From contig NZ_NCSM01000004.1 in the NCBI RefSeq assembly GCF_002224125.1, forward strand, positions 124,001 to 188,000: a stretch of 64,000 nt of DNA. Direction: 5' to 3'. The stretch comes from Streptomyces sp. NBS 14/10 (GTDB taxonomy: Bacteria; Actinomycetota; Actinomycetes; Streptomycetales; Streptomycetaceae). The translations under genes were made by a program, and so were the position numbers. Below are positions 8,795-16,638 of the stretch, piece by piece (positions within the stretch are counted from its first letter, which is position 1; each line of letters begins with the position of its first letter). A model generated the notes under the pieces. The model was not told the DNA's origin. It worked only from the letters and a program-made list of their open reading frames with translations, and did no database searches.

Positions 8795-9445
8795 TCAGCA
8801 GGTCGGGCCCGCGTCGCGTACCAGCAGGGCGGCCTGGACCCGGTTCGAGCAGCCCAACTTGGCCAGCACCCGGCTCACATACGTCTTGATGGTCTTCTCG
8901 CTCATATGCAACTCCCGGCCGATCTCGGCGTTGGACATGCCCTCGGCCACCAGGCGCAGCACCTGCGCCTCGCGCTCGGTGAGCGCCGTCAGCCGCTCCG
9001 CGGCCTCCCGGCGGCGCCGGGTCGCGACCGGGGTGATCAGGTCCAGCACCGGGCGGGTCACCGCCGGGGACAGATAGGCCTCGCCGCCGTGTGCGGCGCG
9101 CACCGCGCGGATCAACTCGTCGGGCGTGCAGTTCTTCAGCACGAACCCCGCCGCGCCGCTCTGCAGCGCCTGGAGCACATTCGGCTCGGCCCCGAACGCC
9201 GTCAGCACCACCGTGCGCAGCGCGGGCGCCTGCCGCCGCAGCTCCTCCAGCGCGCTCAGCCCGTCCAACAGCGGCATGTTGATGTCGAGCAGGGCCACAT
9301 CCACGCGGTGCGCGACCGCCTCGGCCACGGCCTCCCGGCCGTGCTCCGCCACCGCGACCACCTCGATGTCCGGAGCCGACTCCAGTACGGTGCGGATACC
9401 GGCCCTGATCAGCGGCTCGTCGTCGGCCACCAGCACCCTGATCAC
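8795..9445 (-). CDS. NarL/FixJ-type response regulator
   Basis: 216 residues. The receiver domain (about 1-120) has the acidic pair VLVADDEPLIRAG, phospho-acceptor Asp in VDVALLDINMPLLDG, the Thr/Lys positions in VVLTAF and GFVLKN; a LuxR-type helix-turn-helix occupies about 150-210 (LTEREAQVLRLVAEGMSNAEIG). Starts with GTG one nucleotide after the histidine kinase stop, so the two form an operon and cognate pair. Divergence from an ABC exporter pair suggests that exporter as a target, as in bacitracin- or lantibiotic-sensing modules; this is inference from position. Confidence 0.92.
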   Translation of the reverse strand: MIRVLVADDEPLIRAGIRTVLESAPDIEVVAVAEHGREAVAEAVAHRVDVALLDINMPLLDGLSALEELRRQAPALRTVVLTAFGAEPNVLQALQSGAAGFVLKNCTPDELIRAVRAAHGGEAYLSPAVTRPVLDLITPVATRRRREAAERLTALTEREAQVLRLVAEGMSNAEIGRELHMSEKTIKTYVSRVLAKLGCSNRVQAALLVRDAGPTC

Positions 9446-9446
9446 C

Positions 9447-10727
9447 TCAGCCCACCCCCAGCAGCATGCCGACCGGCAGCACCACGAACATCACGGCGGC
9501 GGTGGCGAAGCCGAGCGCGACGGTGCGCAGGCCCCCGACCCCGGCGACACCCTCATCGCCGTCAAGGTCGCGGTCCGAGACGGTTTTGGTGTCGGCGGCG
9601 GAGTCGGTGTCGGCGGTGTCCGGGGCGGTCGGCACCATCGCCACCAGCCGGAAACCGCCGTCCGACAGCCGGTGATCCACGAACCCGCCGACCTGCCGCA
9701 TCCGTTCGTCAAGACCCCGCAGCCCGTGTCCGCCGCCCGCCGCCTCTCCGAGCTCCACCTCCCCGCCCGCGACCGGGTTGACCACGGTGATCAGCAGCGC
9801 GTCCGGCTCCCAGGTGACGGACACCGTCACCGGGCGGCCCGGGGCGTGCTTGGCCGCGTTGGTCAGCCCCTCCTCGACCACCCGGTACACCGCCTCCCCG
9901 GCCGCCGGGGGCAGCGGGCGGGGCTTCCCGCCGCCGCGCCGCAGCGTCACCGGCACCCCGGCCGCCCGGAACTCCGCCACCACCTCGTCGATCGCCTCCG
10001 CCCCGGGCGCCCGGGCGGCCGTCTCGTCCGTCCCCCGTAGCGCCCCGACCAGTTCGTGCAGCTCATCCATGGCGCCGCGGGCCGTCCCGGCCAACTGCCG
10101 TACGGCCTCCCGCTGCGCCGATGGCAGCTCCGCCACCTCCAGAGCCGCGGCCTGCACCGACACCAGGCTGAGCCGGTGGCCGAGGGAGTCGTGCATGTCC
10201 CGGGCGATCCGCAGCCGTATCCGCAGCCGCTCCCGCTCGGCCAGCAGCTCCCGCTCCCGGCGCAGCCGCCGGTTGCGCCGGCCCAGCTCGGCCACCAGCC
10301 GCCGATGCTGCGCCAGATACCGGCCCACGAGCAGCGGCAACGCCACGAACACCACAAAGATCGAGGCCAGTTGCGGTACGGCGGGCGCATCCGCCGGCCA
10401 GGCCAGGAGCCGTACCGCGAGCCAGCCGAGCACGGCACCCGCCACCTGGGCCGTGTCCCGCCCCATCGGCGCGCGGGAGCCGGCCCCGTAGGCGGCCCAC
10501 AGCAGCAGCACGTACGAGCCTCCGGTCAGCGCGGCCAGCAGCAGGGCCGCCGTGAAGGCCGCCGCCGGGGCCCGCTCGCCCAGCACCACCACACCGGCCA
10601 CGGCCAGCGCGTACGCCACGGCGGCCCAGGGGAGCGGACTGCCGTGGCGCGCGGCCACGAACAGCGCGGTGTCCGCCACGACCACGGCGGCGGCCGGAAG
10701 ACTTCGGCCCAGGGGCAGCAGGCTCAT
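9447..10727 (-). CDS. DesK/NarX-type sensor histidine kinase with an additional C-terminal membrane helix
   Basis: 426 residues. About four to five N-terminal helices (1-150) form a membrane sensor with short loops; then a dimerisation/phosphoacceptor segment with the His in RIARDMHDSLGHRLSLV (about residue 178), and a HATPase_c domain with EGLTNAAKHA and GHGLRGLDERM. After the ATPase domain a charged linker (DSAADTKTVSDRDLDGDEG) leads to a further hydrophobic helix, LRTVALGFATAAVMFVVLP, at the very C-terminus. The gene is followed after 1 nt by its response regulator. Its 5' flank contains a perfect 22-bp tandem duplication. Confidence 0.9.
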   Translation of the reverse strand: MSLLPLGRSLPAAAVVVADTALFVAARHGSPLPWAAVAYALAVAGVVVLGERAPAAAFTAALLLAALTGGSYVLLLWAAYGAGSRAPMGRDTAQVAGAVLGWLAVRLLAWPADAPAVPQLASIFVVFVALPLLVGRYLAQHRRLVAELGRRNRRLRRERELLAERERLRIRLRIARDMHDSLGHRLSLVSVQAAALEVAELPSAQREAVRQLAGTARGAMDELHELVGALRGTDETAARAPGAEAIDEVVAEFRAAGVPVTLRRGGGKPRPLPPAAGEAVYRVVEEGLTNAAKHAPGRPVTVSVTWEPDALLITVVNPVAGGEVELGEAAGGGHGLRGLDERMRQVGGFVDHRLSDGGFRLVAMVPTAPDTADTDSAADTKTVSDRDLDGDEGVAGVGGLRTVALGFATAAVMFVVLPVGMLLGVG

Positions 10728-10728
10728 G

Positions 10729-10772
10729 GCAGCAGGCTAAGGCCTCAACAGCAGCAGGCTAAGGCCTCAACA
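10729..10772. repeat. Perfect 22-bp tandem duplication in the kinase/ABC divergent region
   Basis: Two identical 22-bp units (GCAGCAGGCTAAGGCCTCAA plus CA) lie head to tail at 10729-10750 and 10751-10772, directly upstream of the histidine kinase start codon on the minus strand and about 70 bp before the ABC ATPase start on the plus strand. In this position they lie in the 5' untranslated region of the kinase and may also touch its promoter. Confidence 0.9.
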
Positions 10773-10842
10773 GGGGTGTCGACTTTGGTCCCGACGACGG
10801 GCGACTTTCGCCCACAGCGCGGCACCGGGCCTTGTTCCTAGC

Positions 10843-11763
10843 GTGAGCGGTGTGATCGAAGTGCGCGACCTCAGCAAGAAGTACGGGACCACCACCGCGG
10901 TCGACCGGCTGTCCTTCACCGTGCGGCCCGGCCAGGTGACCGGGTTCCTCGGGCCGAACGGGGCGGGAAAGTCCACCACGATGCGGATGATGCTGGACCT
11001 CGACCGCCCCACCACGGGCCATGTCCTCATCGACGGCGACCGCTATCGGCGCCTGTCCGATCCGCTGCGCCGGGTCGGGGCGCTGCTGGAGGCCAGGGCG
11101 GTGCACGGCGGCCGCAGCGTGTACGACACCCTGCGGTGGCCGGCCCGCAGCAACCGGATCCCCGAGGCGCGGGTGCGCGAGGTGCTGGAGCTGGTCGGGC
11201 TGGCGGGCGTGGCCCACCAGCGGGCCAAGGGCCTCTCACTCGGCATGGCCCAGCGGCTCGGCATCGCCGCCGCGCTGCTCGGCGATCCGCCGGTGCTGCT
11301 GTTCGACGAGCCGATCAACGGCCTCGACCCCGAGGGGATCCTGTGGATCCGCAACCTCATGAAGGACCTGGCCGCGGAGGGCCGGACGGTGTTCGTCTCC
11401 AGCCATCTGATGAGCGAGATGGCGCTCACCGCGGAACACCTCATCGTCATCGGGCGCGGCAGGCTGCTCGCGGACACCACCGTAGCTGCGTTCATCGAGG
11501 CCAACTCCCGCTCCTGTGTGCTGATCCGCACACCCGAGCCGGATCGGATGCGCGCCGCGCTGGCGGGCGTGGGCGTCCGGGTGGAGCGGGCGGCCGACGG
11601 GGCGCTGGAGGCGTACGGGACGCGGGCCGCGGCGGTCGGCGAGCTGGCGGCGGCCCAGGGTCTGACGGTGCACGAGGTGAGCACCCGGCAGGCCTCGCTG
11701 GAAGAGGCGTTCATGCGGCTCACGGGCGAGGCCGCCGAACACCGGGCGGGAGGTGCGCGATGA
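10843..11763 (+). CDS. ABC exporter ATP-binding protein (BcrA-like)
   Basis: 306 residues. Walker A GPNGAGKST (about residue 38), signature LSLGMAQRLGIAAALLG, Walker B LLFDEPINGLDPEG, and a C-terminal extension of about 90 residues ending SLEEAFMRLTGE, all typical of BcrA/DrrA-type exporter ATPases. Note INGLDP where most family members have TNGLDP. The stop overlaps the permease start (ATGA). Divergent from the two-component genes, the pair probably exports a peptide antibiotic or lipid under their control. The GTG is taken as the start because it fits the family N-terminus (VIEVRDLSKKYG). Confidence 0.9.
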   Translation: MSGVIEVRDLSKKYGTTTAVDRLSFTVRPGQVTGFLGPNGAGKSTTMRMMLDLDRPTTGHVLIDGDRYRRLSDPLRRVGALLEARAVHGGRSVYDTLRWPARSNRIPEARVREVLELVGLAGVAHQRAKGLSLGMAQRLGIAAALLGDPPVLLFDEPINGLDPEGILWIRNLMKDLAAEGRTVFVSSHLMSEMALTAEHLIVIGRGRLLADTTVAAFIEANSRSCVLIRTPEPDRMRAALAGVGVRVERAADGALEAYGTRAAAVGELAAAQGLTVHEVSTRQASLEEAFMRLTGEAAEHRAGGAR

Positions 11764-12551
11764 GGGACGCGGCCCGTGTGCGGGCGGCCTTCGCCGCCGA
11801 GTGGATCAAGATCCGTACCGTCCGGTCGACGCTGTGGACCCTGCTGCTGTCCCTCGTCGTCAGCGTCGGCCTCGGCGTCCTCGTCGGCCACTCCATGAGC
11901 GCGAGCTTCGCCGGGATGGACCGGGAACGGCAGGAGAACTTCGACCCCGTCGAGGCGGGCTTCCTCGGCCTGACCGTCGGTCAGATCGCCCTCGTCGTGT
12001 TCGGTGTGCTGCAGATCGGCGCCGAGTACACCAGCGGCACCATCCGCGGCTCGCTTCTCGCGGTGCCGCGCCGGGGGCTGTTCTACGGGGCCAAGGTGGC
12101 GGCCACGATGCTGACCGCGCTGGTGTTCTCGCTGCTCACCGTCTACATCACCTTCTTCGCGGCCCAGTGGGCGCTCGGCCCGCAGGGCGTGTCCCTCGGC
12201 GACCCCGGCGTACTGCGCGCGACCCTCGGCGCCTGGGCGTATCTGACGCTGATGTGCGCGTTCTCGATCGGGGTGGCCACGATGCTGCGCAGTACGGCGC
12301 TCACGCTCGGAATCATGATCCCGCTGCTCTTCCTCAACTCGCAGGGGCTCGGCAATGTGCCGAAGATCCGGACGGTCGCGCAGTTCCTGCCCGACCAGGC
12401 CGGGGCGGTGATGATGCGGGTGGTCACGGTGGACGAGTCGTTCATCACGCACCGGGACTTCGGCCCGGGGACGGCGCTGGTGATCCTGCTGGCCTGGACG
12501 GCTGCGGCGCTCGTCGGGGGCCTCATGGCGCTGCGCCGCCGCGACCCCTGA
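11760..12551 (+). CDS. ABC-2 type exporter permease
   Basis: 263 residues with six hydrophobic helices. EWIKIRTVRSTLWTLLLS at the N-terminus and QIGAEYTSGTIRGSLLAVPRR after the second helix are the conserved landmarks of BcrB/NatB-like permeases that pair with BcrA-type ATPases. It starts with ATGA overlap at the ATPase stop, so the two subunits are translationally coupled. Its stop codon lies inside a short tandem duplication. Confidence 0.88.
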   Translation: MRDAARVRAAFAAEWIKIRTVRSTLWTLLLSLVVSVGLGVLVGHSMSASFAGMDRERQENFDPVEAGFLGLTVGQIALVVFGVLQIGAEYTSGTIRGSLLAVPRRGLFYGAKVAATMLTALVFSLLTVYITFFAAQWALGPQGVSLGDPGVLRATLGAWAYLTLMCAFSIGVATMLRSTALTLGIMIPLLFLNSQGLGNVPKIRTVAQFLPDQAGAVMMRVVTVDESFITHRDFGPGTALVILLAWTAAALVGGLMALRRRDP

Positions 12552-12574
12552 TGCACCGCGACCCTTGATGCGTA
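12541..12574. repeat. 17-bp-period tandem duplication across the ABC permease stop codon
   Basis: GCGACCCCTGATGC (12541-12554) is repeated 17 bp downstream as GCGACCCTTGATGC (12558-12571), 13 of 14 bases identical. The first copy carries the permease TGA stop; the second repeats the TGA at the same position within the unit. Confidence 0.75.
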
Positions 12575-12584
12575 TGATGTGCAA
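12548..12584 (+). promoter_or_regulatory. Promoter of a leaderless GNAT transcript
   Basis: A consensus-like -10 TATGAT (12573-12578) lies 6 nt before a GTG codon at 12585, so transcription would begin at or next to that codon. A weak -35 (CTGATG, 12548-12553) sits 19 bp upstream, within the duplicated segment. This geometry decides the GTG 12585 start over the GTG two codons earlier, which would lie between the -10 and the start site. Confidence 0.5.
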
Positions 12585-13181
12585 GTGCATAGCTACCGCA
12601 TCAGGACGGCCACGCCCGAAGACCTCGACGGTGCCCGGAGCGTGATGCTCGACACCGTGTACCGGGACTTCGATACGGGATATGTGCCGCGCTGGCACGG
12701 CGACATCGTCGATCCGGAGGGCACCTACCTCCGGTCCGCGCGGCACACCCTGCTCGTCGCCGTCGACGAGCGCGACGGGCAGGTCGTCGCCACGGGCGCG
12801 CTCGACGCGCGGGGGCCCGCGCATCCGCCCAACCCCCGTGCCCTCGCCGAGCGTTACCCCTCCGGGCGGACCGCGCAGCTGCGCCGGGTGTACGTACGGC
12901 CCGAACACCGGCGGCGCGGGCTCGCCCGGCGGTTGGTGGGCCGGCTGCTGGACTTCGCGGCGGCGGACGGCGGCTATGGCGCGGTCTATCTGCACACCGA
13001 CCCCGCCGTGCCCGGCGCCGAGGCATTCTGGCGGTCCCTGGGGGAGGTGGTGTGCGACGAGCGAGCGGCGCCCGGCGGTGGGCAGAGCGTCGTGCACTTC
13101 GAGGTGCCCATGCGGGCGGTTCCTCGCGGCGGGGCTAATGGAAATGATAATCATGTAGCCTGTGTGGCGTCCCGCTCGTAA
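12585..13181 (+). CDS. GNAT-family N-acetyltransferase
   Basis: 198 residues. The N-terminal YRIRTATPEDLDGARSVML strand-helix and the acetyl-CoA loop QLRRVYVRPEHRRRGLARRL (Q/R-x-x-G/A pattern at RRRGLA) define the GNAT fold; EAFWRSLGEV near the C-terminus is the usual last helix-strand. Substrate unknown. The last 15 or so codons (NGNDNHVACVASRS) are encoded by what looks like the operator-promoter region of the next operon, so the C-terminus is either a tolerated tail or a sign that an original stop has been lost. Confidence 0.85.
   Translation: MHSYRIRTATPEDLDGARSVMLDTVYRDFDTGYVPRWHGDIVDPEGTYLRSARHTLLVAVDERDGQVVATGALDARGPAHPPNPRALAERYPSGRTAQLRRVYVRPEHRRRGLARRLVGRLLDFAAADGGYGAVYLHTDPAVPGAEAFWRSLGEVVCDERAAPGGGQSVVHFEVPMRAVPRGGANGNDNHVACVASRS
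13139..13161 (+). promoter_or_regulatory. Fur-family (Fur/Zur-like) operator overlapping a -10 element
   Basis: TGGAAATGATAATCATGTA contains the perfect palindrome ATGATAATCAT (13144-13154), identical to the centre of the classical Fur box (GATAATGATAATCATTATC) and similar to actinobacterial Zur sites. A plausible -10 (TAGCCT, 13156-13161) follows directly, so binding would block the promoter. The lipoprotein gene begins about 68 bp downstream. Such AT-rich palindromes are very unusual in this GC-rich DNA. Confidence 0.6.
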
Positions 13182-13228
13182 AACCCGCTCGCACATCCCG
13201 CTCGTTGAACTCGTGGAGAACGAGGACC

Positions 13229-14725
13229 ATGCGCCACGCCCGCCGCCGTCAGCTGGTCTCCGCCCTGCTGCTCGCCCCGCTGCTCTCCGGCTGCTTCGCC
13301 GCCGCCGACAACTCCTCCCGGTCCGGCTCCGGAACCGACACCCGGCTGCGCGTCGCGCTCGCCTTCCCGCCCGCCGAGAACTTCTCGCCGTACGGCAGTG
13401 ACGCCACCCTGCTCAGCCGGCTCGGTGTCACCGAGGGGCTGACGCGGCTGGACGGCAACGGTGCCGCGTCCCCCGCGCTCGCCGAGTCATGGCGTCAGGA
13501 GAACGAGCACACCTGGCTGTTCACCCTGCGCGAGGCCCGGTTCCAGGACGGGACCGACCTCACCCCGGCCGCGGCCGCCACCGCCCTCACCCACGCCGCC
13601 CAGGCCGACCCGGCCCCCGCCGCGCTCTCCGGGGTGAAGCTCACCGCCGAACCCGCCGGGAAGCGGCAGGTCCGCGTCACCACCGCCGACCCCGACCCCG
13701 CGCTGCCGCTGCGGCTCTCCAGCCCGAGCCTGGCCGTGCTGTCCGCCAAGGCGTATCGGGAAGAGGGCACCGTCGATCCGGCGTCCACCGCCACCGGGCC
13801 ATTCGCGCTCACCAAGGTCGGCGGCGGCAACCGGGCCACCCTGAACCGCTTCGACGACTACTGGGGCGGCCGGGCCCGGGCCTCCGGTGTCGACGCGCGG
13901 TTCATCGCCGACGGCACGGCCCGTACCAACGCGCTGCGCACCGGCGAGGTGGACATCGCCGAAGCGGTGCCGGTCGCCCAGACCTCCTCCCTCGACAAGG
14001 GCACCGCCCGCGAACTGGCCACCACCCGCACCACCAGCCTGCTGCTGAACACCCGCTCCGGCCCCTTCAAGGACCCCAAGGCGCGGGCCGCCGCCCGGGC
14101 GGCGGTCGACACCTCGGTTCTCGCCAAGGACGTGTACGAGGGCCACGCCGACCGCGGCCAGGGCGTGTTCGGGCCCGCCCTGACCTGGGCGGCCGGCAAG
14201 CGCGTGGCGCCGGAGGGGCGGGCGCGGGCCGCGCGCGTCCAGGGCACCGCCATCACCCTCGCCACCTACGACAACCGGCCCGAGCTGCCCGAGGTCGCCC
14301 AGGTGCTGCAACAGCAGCTGAAGAAGGCCGGGTTCACGGTCGAGGTGGAGGTGCGCGAGTCCTCGCGGATCGAGGGCGACGCCCTCGCCGGCAAGTTCGA
14401 CGCGTTCCTCGGCGCGCGCAACACCATGCTCGACACCGGCGACCCGGTCTCCGTCCTCGCCAGCGACTTCACCTGCGACGGCAGCTACAACCTGGCGCTG
14501 CTGTGCGACAAGCGCGTCGACCGGGCCGTTGCCGAGGCCGAGTTCGCCGCCGAACCCGCGAAGCGCCAGGACGCCACGATGGCCGCGGAGGCCGAGGTGC
14601 TGCGCACGGACGCGACCGTCCCGCTCGTACACCAGCGGATCGTCCACGGCGTCCGCACCTCGGTCCGCGGCGTGCTCCTCGACCCGTACGAGCGCACCCT
14701 CATCGGCCCCGGGACCCGGCGCTGA
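13229..14725 (+). CDS. Family-5 (peptide/nickel/metallophore) ABC solute-binding lipoprotein
   Basis: 498 residues. Signal peptide MRHARRRQLVSALLLAPLLSGC with lipobox LLSG-C at residue about 22, so membrane-anchored outside the cell. The mature part follows the SBP_bac_5 pattern: FSPYGSDATLLSRLGVTEGL, then SWRQENEHTWLFTLREARFQDG, TGPFALTKVGGGNRATLNRFDDYWGG, and a long C-terminal lobe. I chose ATG 13229 because it gives a clean signal peptide. It lies 70 bp behind a Fur-type operator, and the next two genes are a fused permease and an MFS pump, so a metal or metal-chelate is a better guess than a peptide. No ATPase gene is adjacent. Confidence 0.87.
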   Translation: MRHARRRQLVSALLLAPLLSGCFAAADNSSRSGSGTDTRLRVALAFPPAENFSPYGSDATLLSRLGVTEGLTRLDGNGAASPALAESWRQENEHTWLFTLREARFQDGTDLTPAAAATALTHAAQADPAPAALSGVKLTAEPAGKRQVRVTTADPDPALPLRLSSPSLAVLSAKAYREEGTVDPASTATGPFALTKVGGGNRATLNRFDDYWGGRARASGVDARFIADGTARTNALRTGEVDIAEAVPVAQTSSLDKGTARELATTRTTSLLLNTRSGPFKDPKARAAARAAVDTSVLAKDVYEGHADRGQGVFGPALTWAAGKRVAPEGRARAARVQGTAITLATYDNRPELPEVAQVLQQQLKKAGFTVEVEVRESSRIEGDALAGKFDAFLGARNTMLDTGDPVSVLASDFTCDGSYNLALLCDKRVDRAVAEAEFAAEPAKRQDATMAAEAEVLRTDATVPLVHQRIVHGVRTSVRGVLLDPYERTLIGPGTRR

Positions 14726-14775
14726 GCGCCATACGCCGCGGCGCCCCGGCGGCGGGAGCGCTGTGGCGCGTCACC

Positions 14776-16638
14776 GTGGCCGCGGCCCTGCTGTGCGGCA
14801 TCGGCCTGTTGCCGTGGCTCTCCCGCACCGACCCCGCGCGCACCGTGCTGGAGGCGCGCTCGGCCGAACGCGACCCCGCCCCCGAGGTGCTGGCCGCCAT
14901 ACGTGATGAACTCGGCCTCGACGCCGGGCCCCTGCACCTGCTCGGCCAGTGGCTCGGCGGGCTGCCGCGCGGCGACGTTGGCCACTCCTGGATCTCGGGC
15001 GAGGCCGTACTGCCCGCCGTCACCACGGCCCTCGGCGCCTCGCTGCTGCTCATGGCCGCGGCCCTGGCCGTGGCCATGGTCACCGCCGCCGCGGTGTGCG
15101 CCCGCACCCTGCGGCTGGGTCCTGTCCGGGCGACGCTCGCGGGTCGGCCCGTCGTGTCCGGTGTGCGAGGCGCGGCGCCAGGCGCCGGGGGCTCGCGGAG
15201 GTTCGGGGGACTCCGGAGGTCGTCCGGACAGCACCTGAGGGCGCGGCACACCGGCGGCGTGGCGGCGATGCTCGCCGCGCTGCCCGAGTTCCTGACCGCC
15301 TCCGTCCTGGCCAGCGTGGTCGGGGTGCAACTCGGCTGGCTGCCCGCGCTCGGCTGGTACGGGCCGCGCTGGCTCGTCCTGCCCGCGCTGGCCATCGGCC
15401 TGCCCACCGGGGCGCTGCTCGGCCGGATGCTTGACGACGCGCTGCCCGGCGCCTTCGCCGAGCCCTGGGCGCGGGCCGCCGCCGCCCGGGGCATCCCGGG
15501 CCGGCGCGTCGCCCGGCACGCGCTGCGCCGGTGCGTCCCCGGACTGCTGCCCAACTTCGGGCTCTTCGTGGTCGGCCTCACCGGCGGCGCGGTCGCCGTG
15601 GAGCAGATCTTCGACATCCCCGGGCTCGGCCGGCTCACCCTGGAAGCCGCCGTCGCCCAGGACCTGCCCGTGCTCCAGGCCGGTACGCTCGCCCTGGTGG
15701 CGCTCGCCGCCGCCGTGGGCGGCCTGGTGTGGCTCGCTGGCCGCGCCCTCCTCGGACCCGCGCTGCGCGACGGCGCGCTGGTCACCCTGCACCGGGCCAC
15801 CACCCCGGAGCCCCGTACGCTCCCCCTGCTCTACGGCGCGCTGCTGCTCGGCGTCATCGTCCTCGGCCTGATCCGCGACCCGCTGGCCCTGGACACCGCC
15901 GCCCGGCTGCAACCCCCGTCCTGGGCACACCCGTTCGGCACCGACGCCCTGGGCCGCGACCTCCTGGCCCGGATCGGCCACGGCGCGCTCACCACCCTCG
16001 CCCTCGCGCTCGCGGTCAGCGCGGCCGCGCTGCTCGCCGGAGTGGCGCTCGGGATGGTGCCACGGGTGTCCCAGGCCCTCGTCGACACCGTCAACGCCGT
16101 ACCGGCCGTACTCGCCGGACTCCTCGTCACCGGCGTCACCGGCGGCGGCCCCGCCACGCCCGCGCTCGCCGTGGCCGCGGTCGCCTGGGCCCCGCTGGCC
16201 GCGCACACCTCCGCCCTGCTGCGGCAGGAACTCGCCACCACCCACCTCGCCGCCACCCGCGCGCTCGGCGCCGGACGGCTGCATGTGCTGCGGCGCGCCC
16301 TGCTGCCCGCCGTACTGCCACCGGTGACCCGGCACGCGCTGCTGCGGCTGCCCTCGGTGGCGCTCGCCCTCGCCTCCCTTGGCTTCCTCGGTCTCGGCGC
16401 CCAGCCGCCGTCCCCCGAATGGGGCCTGCTGCTGGCCGAGAACCACCCGTACGCCGAACGCGCCCCCTGGGCGGTGCTGGCCCCCGCCGCGATGCTCGCC
16501 GTCCTCGGAGCGCTGGCGGTCACCGCGGCCGGCGGGGTGCGGTGGCCGTGGGCGTGGTTGTGGCCGGGCCGCGCCCGGCGCGCCGACCAGCGCCGCGGCG
16601 ACCGGGCGCCCTCCGCGCTGCGGGAGCAGGCCCCATGA
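14776..16638 (+). CDS. Fused DppB-DppC type ABC permease
   Basis: About 620 residues comprising two complete permeases in one chain. The first half is DppB-like (short N-terminal helix, DELGLDAGPLHLLGQWLGGL, EAA-type loop ARAAAARGIPGRRVARHALR, then GGAVAVEQIFDIPGLGRL). The second is DppC-like (AHPFGTDALGRDLLARIGHG, then AATRALGAGRLHVLRRALLPAVL and SLGFLGLGAQPPSPEWG). The start is unclear: the frame overlaps the lipoprotein stop as CTGA at 14722, but CTG is a rare start; GTG 14776 is the first conventional one and was used. An insertion of about 45 residues rich in R and G lies between helices of the first half and corresponds to an inverted-repeat-bounded segment. Stop overlaps the MFS start (ATGA). 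Confidence 0.85.
   Translation: MAAALLCGIGLLPWLSRTDPARTVLEARSAERDPAPEVLAAIRDELGLDAGPLHLLGQWLGGLPRGDVGHSWISGEAVLPAVTTALGASLLLMAAALAVAMVTAAAVCARTLRLGPVRATLAGRPVVSGVRGAAPGAGGSRRFGGLRRSSGQHLRARHTGGVAAMLAALPEFLTASVLASVVGVQLGWLPALGWYGPRWLVLPALAIGLPTGALLGRMLDDALPGAFAEPWARAAAARGIPGRRVARHALRRCVPGLLPNFGLFVVGLTGGAVAVEQIFDIPGLGRLTLEAAVAQDLPVLQAGTLALVALAAAVGGLVWLAGRALLGPALRDGALVTLHRATTPEPRTLPLLYGALLLGVIVLGLIRDPLALDTAARLQPPSWAHPFGTDALGRDLLARIGHGALTTLALALAVSAAALLAGVALGMVPRVSQALVDTVNAVPAVLAGLLVTGVTGGGPATPALAVAAVAWAPLAAHTSALLRQELATTHLAATRALGAGRLHVLRRALLPAVLPPVTRHALLRLPSVALALASLGFLGLGAQPPSPEWGLLLAENHPYAERAPWAVLAPAAMLAVLGALAVTAAGGVRWPWAWLWPGRARRADQRRGDRAPSALREQAP
15158..15254. repeat. 97-bp inverted-repeat-bounded insertion within the permease gene
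   Basis: CCGGTGTGC (15158-15166) and GCACACCGG (15246-15254) are perfect 9-bp inverted repeats. Between them are further short palindromes (GGCGCCAGGCGCC-like and CTCCGGAG). The enclosed sequence encodes a low-complexity R/G/S-rich peptide with no counterpart in ordinary DppB proteins, and the reading frame is kept. It looks like a small palindromic (REP/MITE-like) element absorbed into a loop of the permease. Confidence 0.5.
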
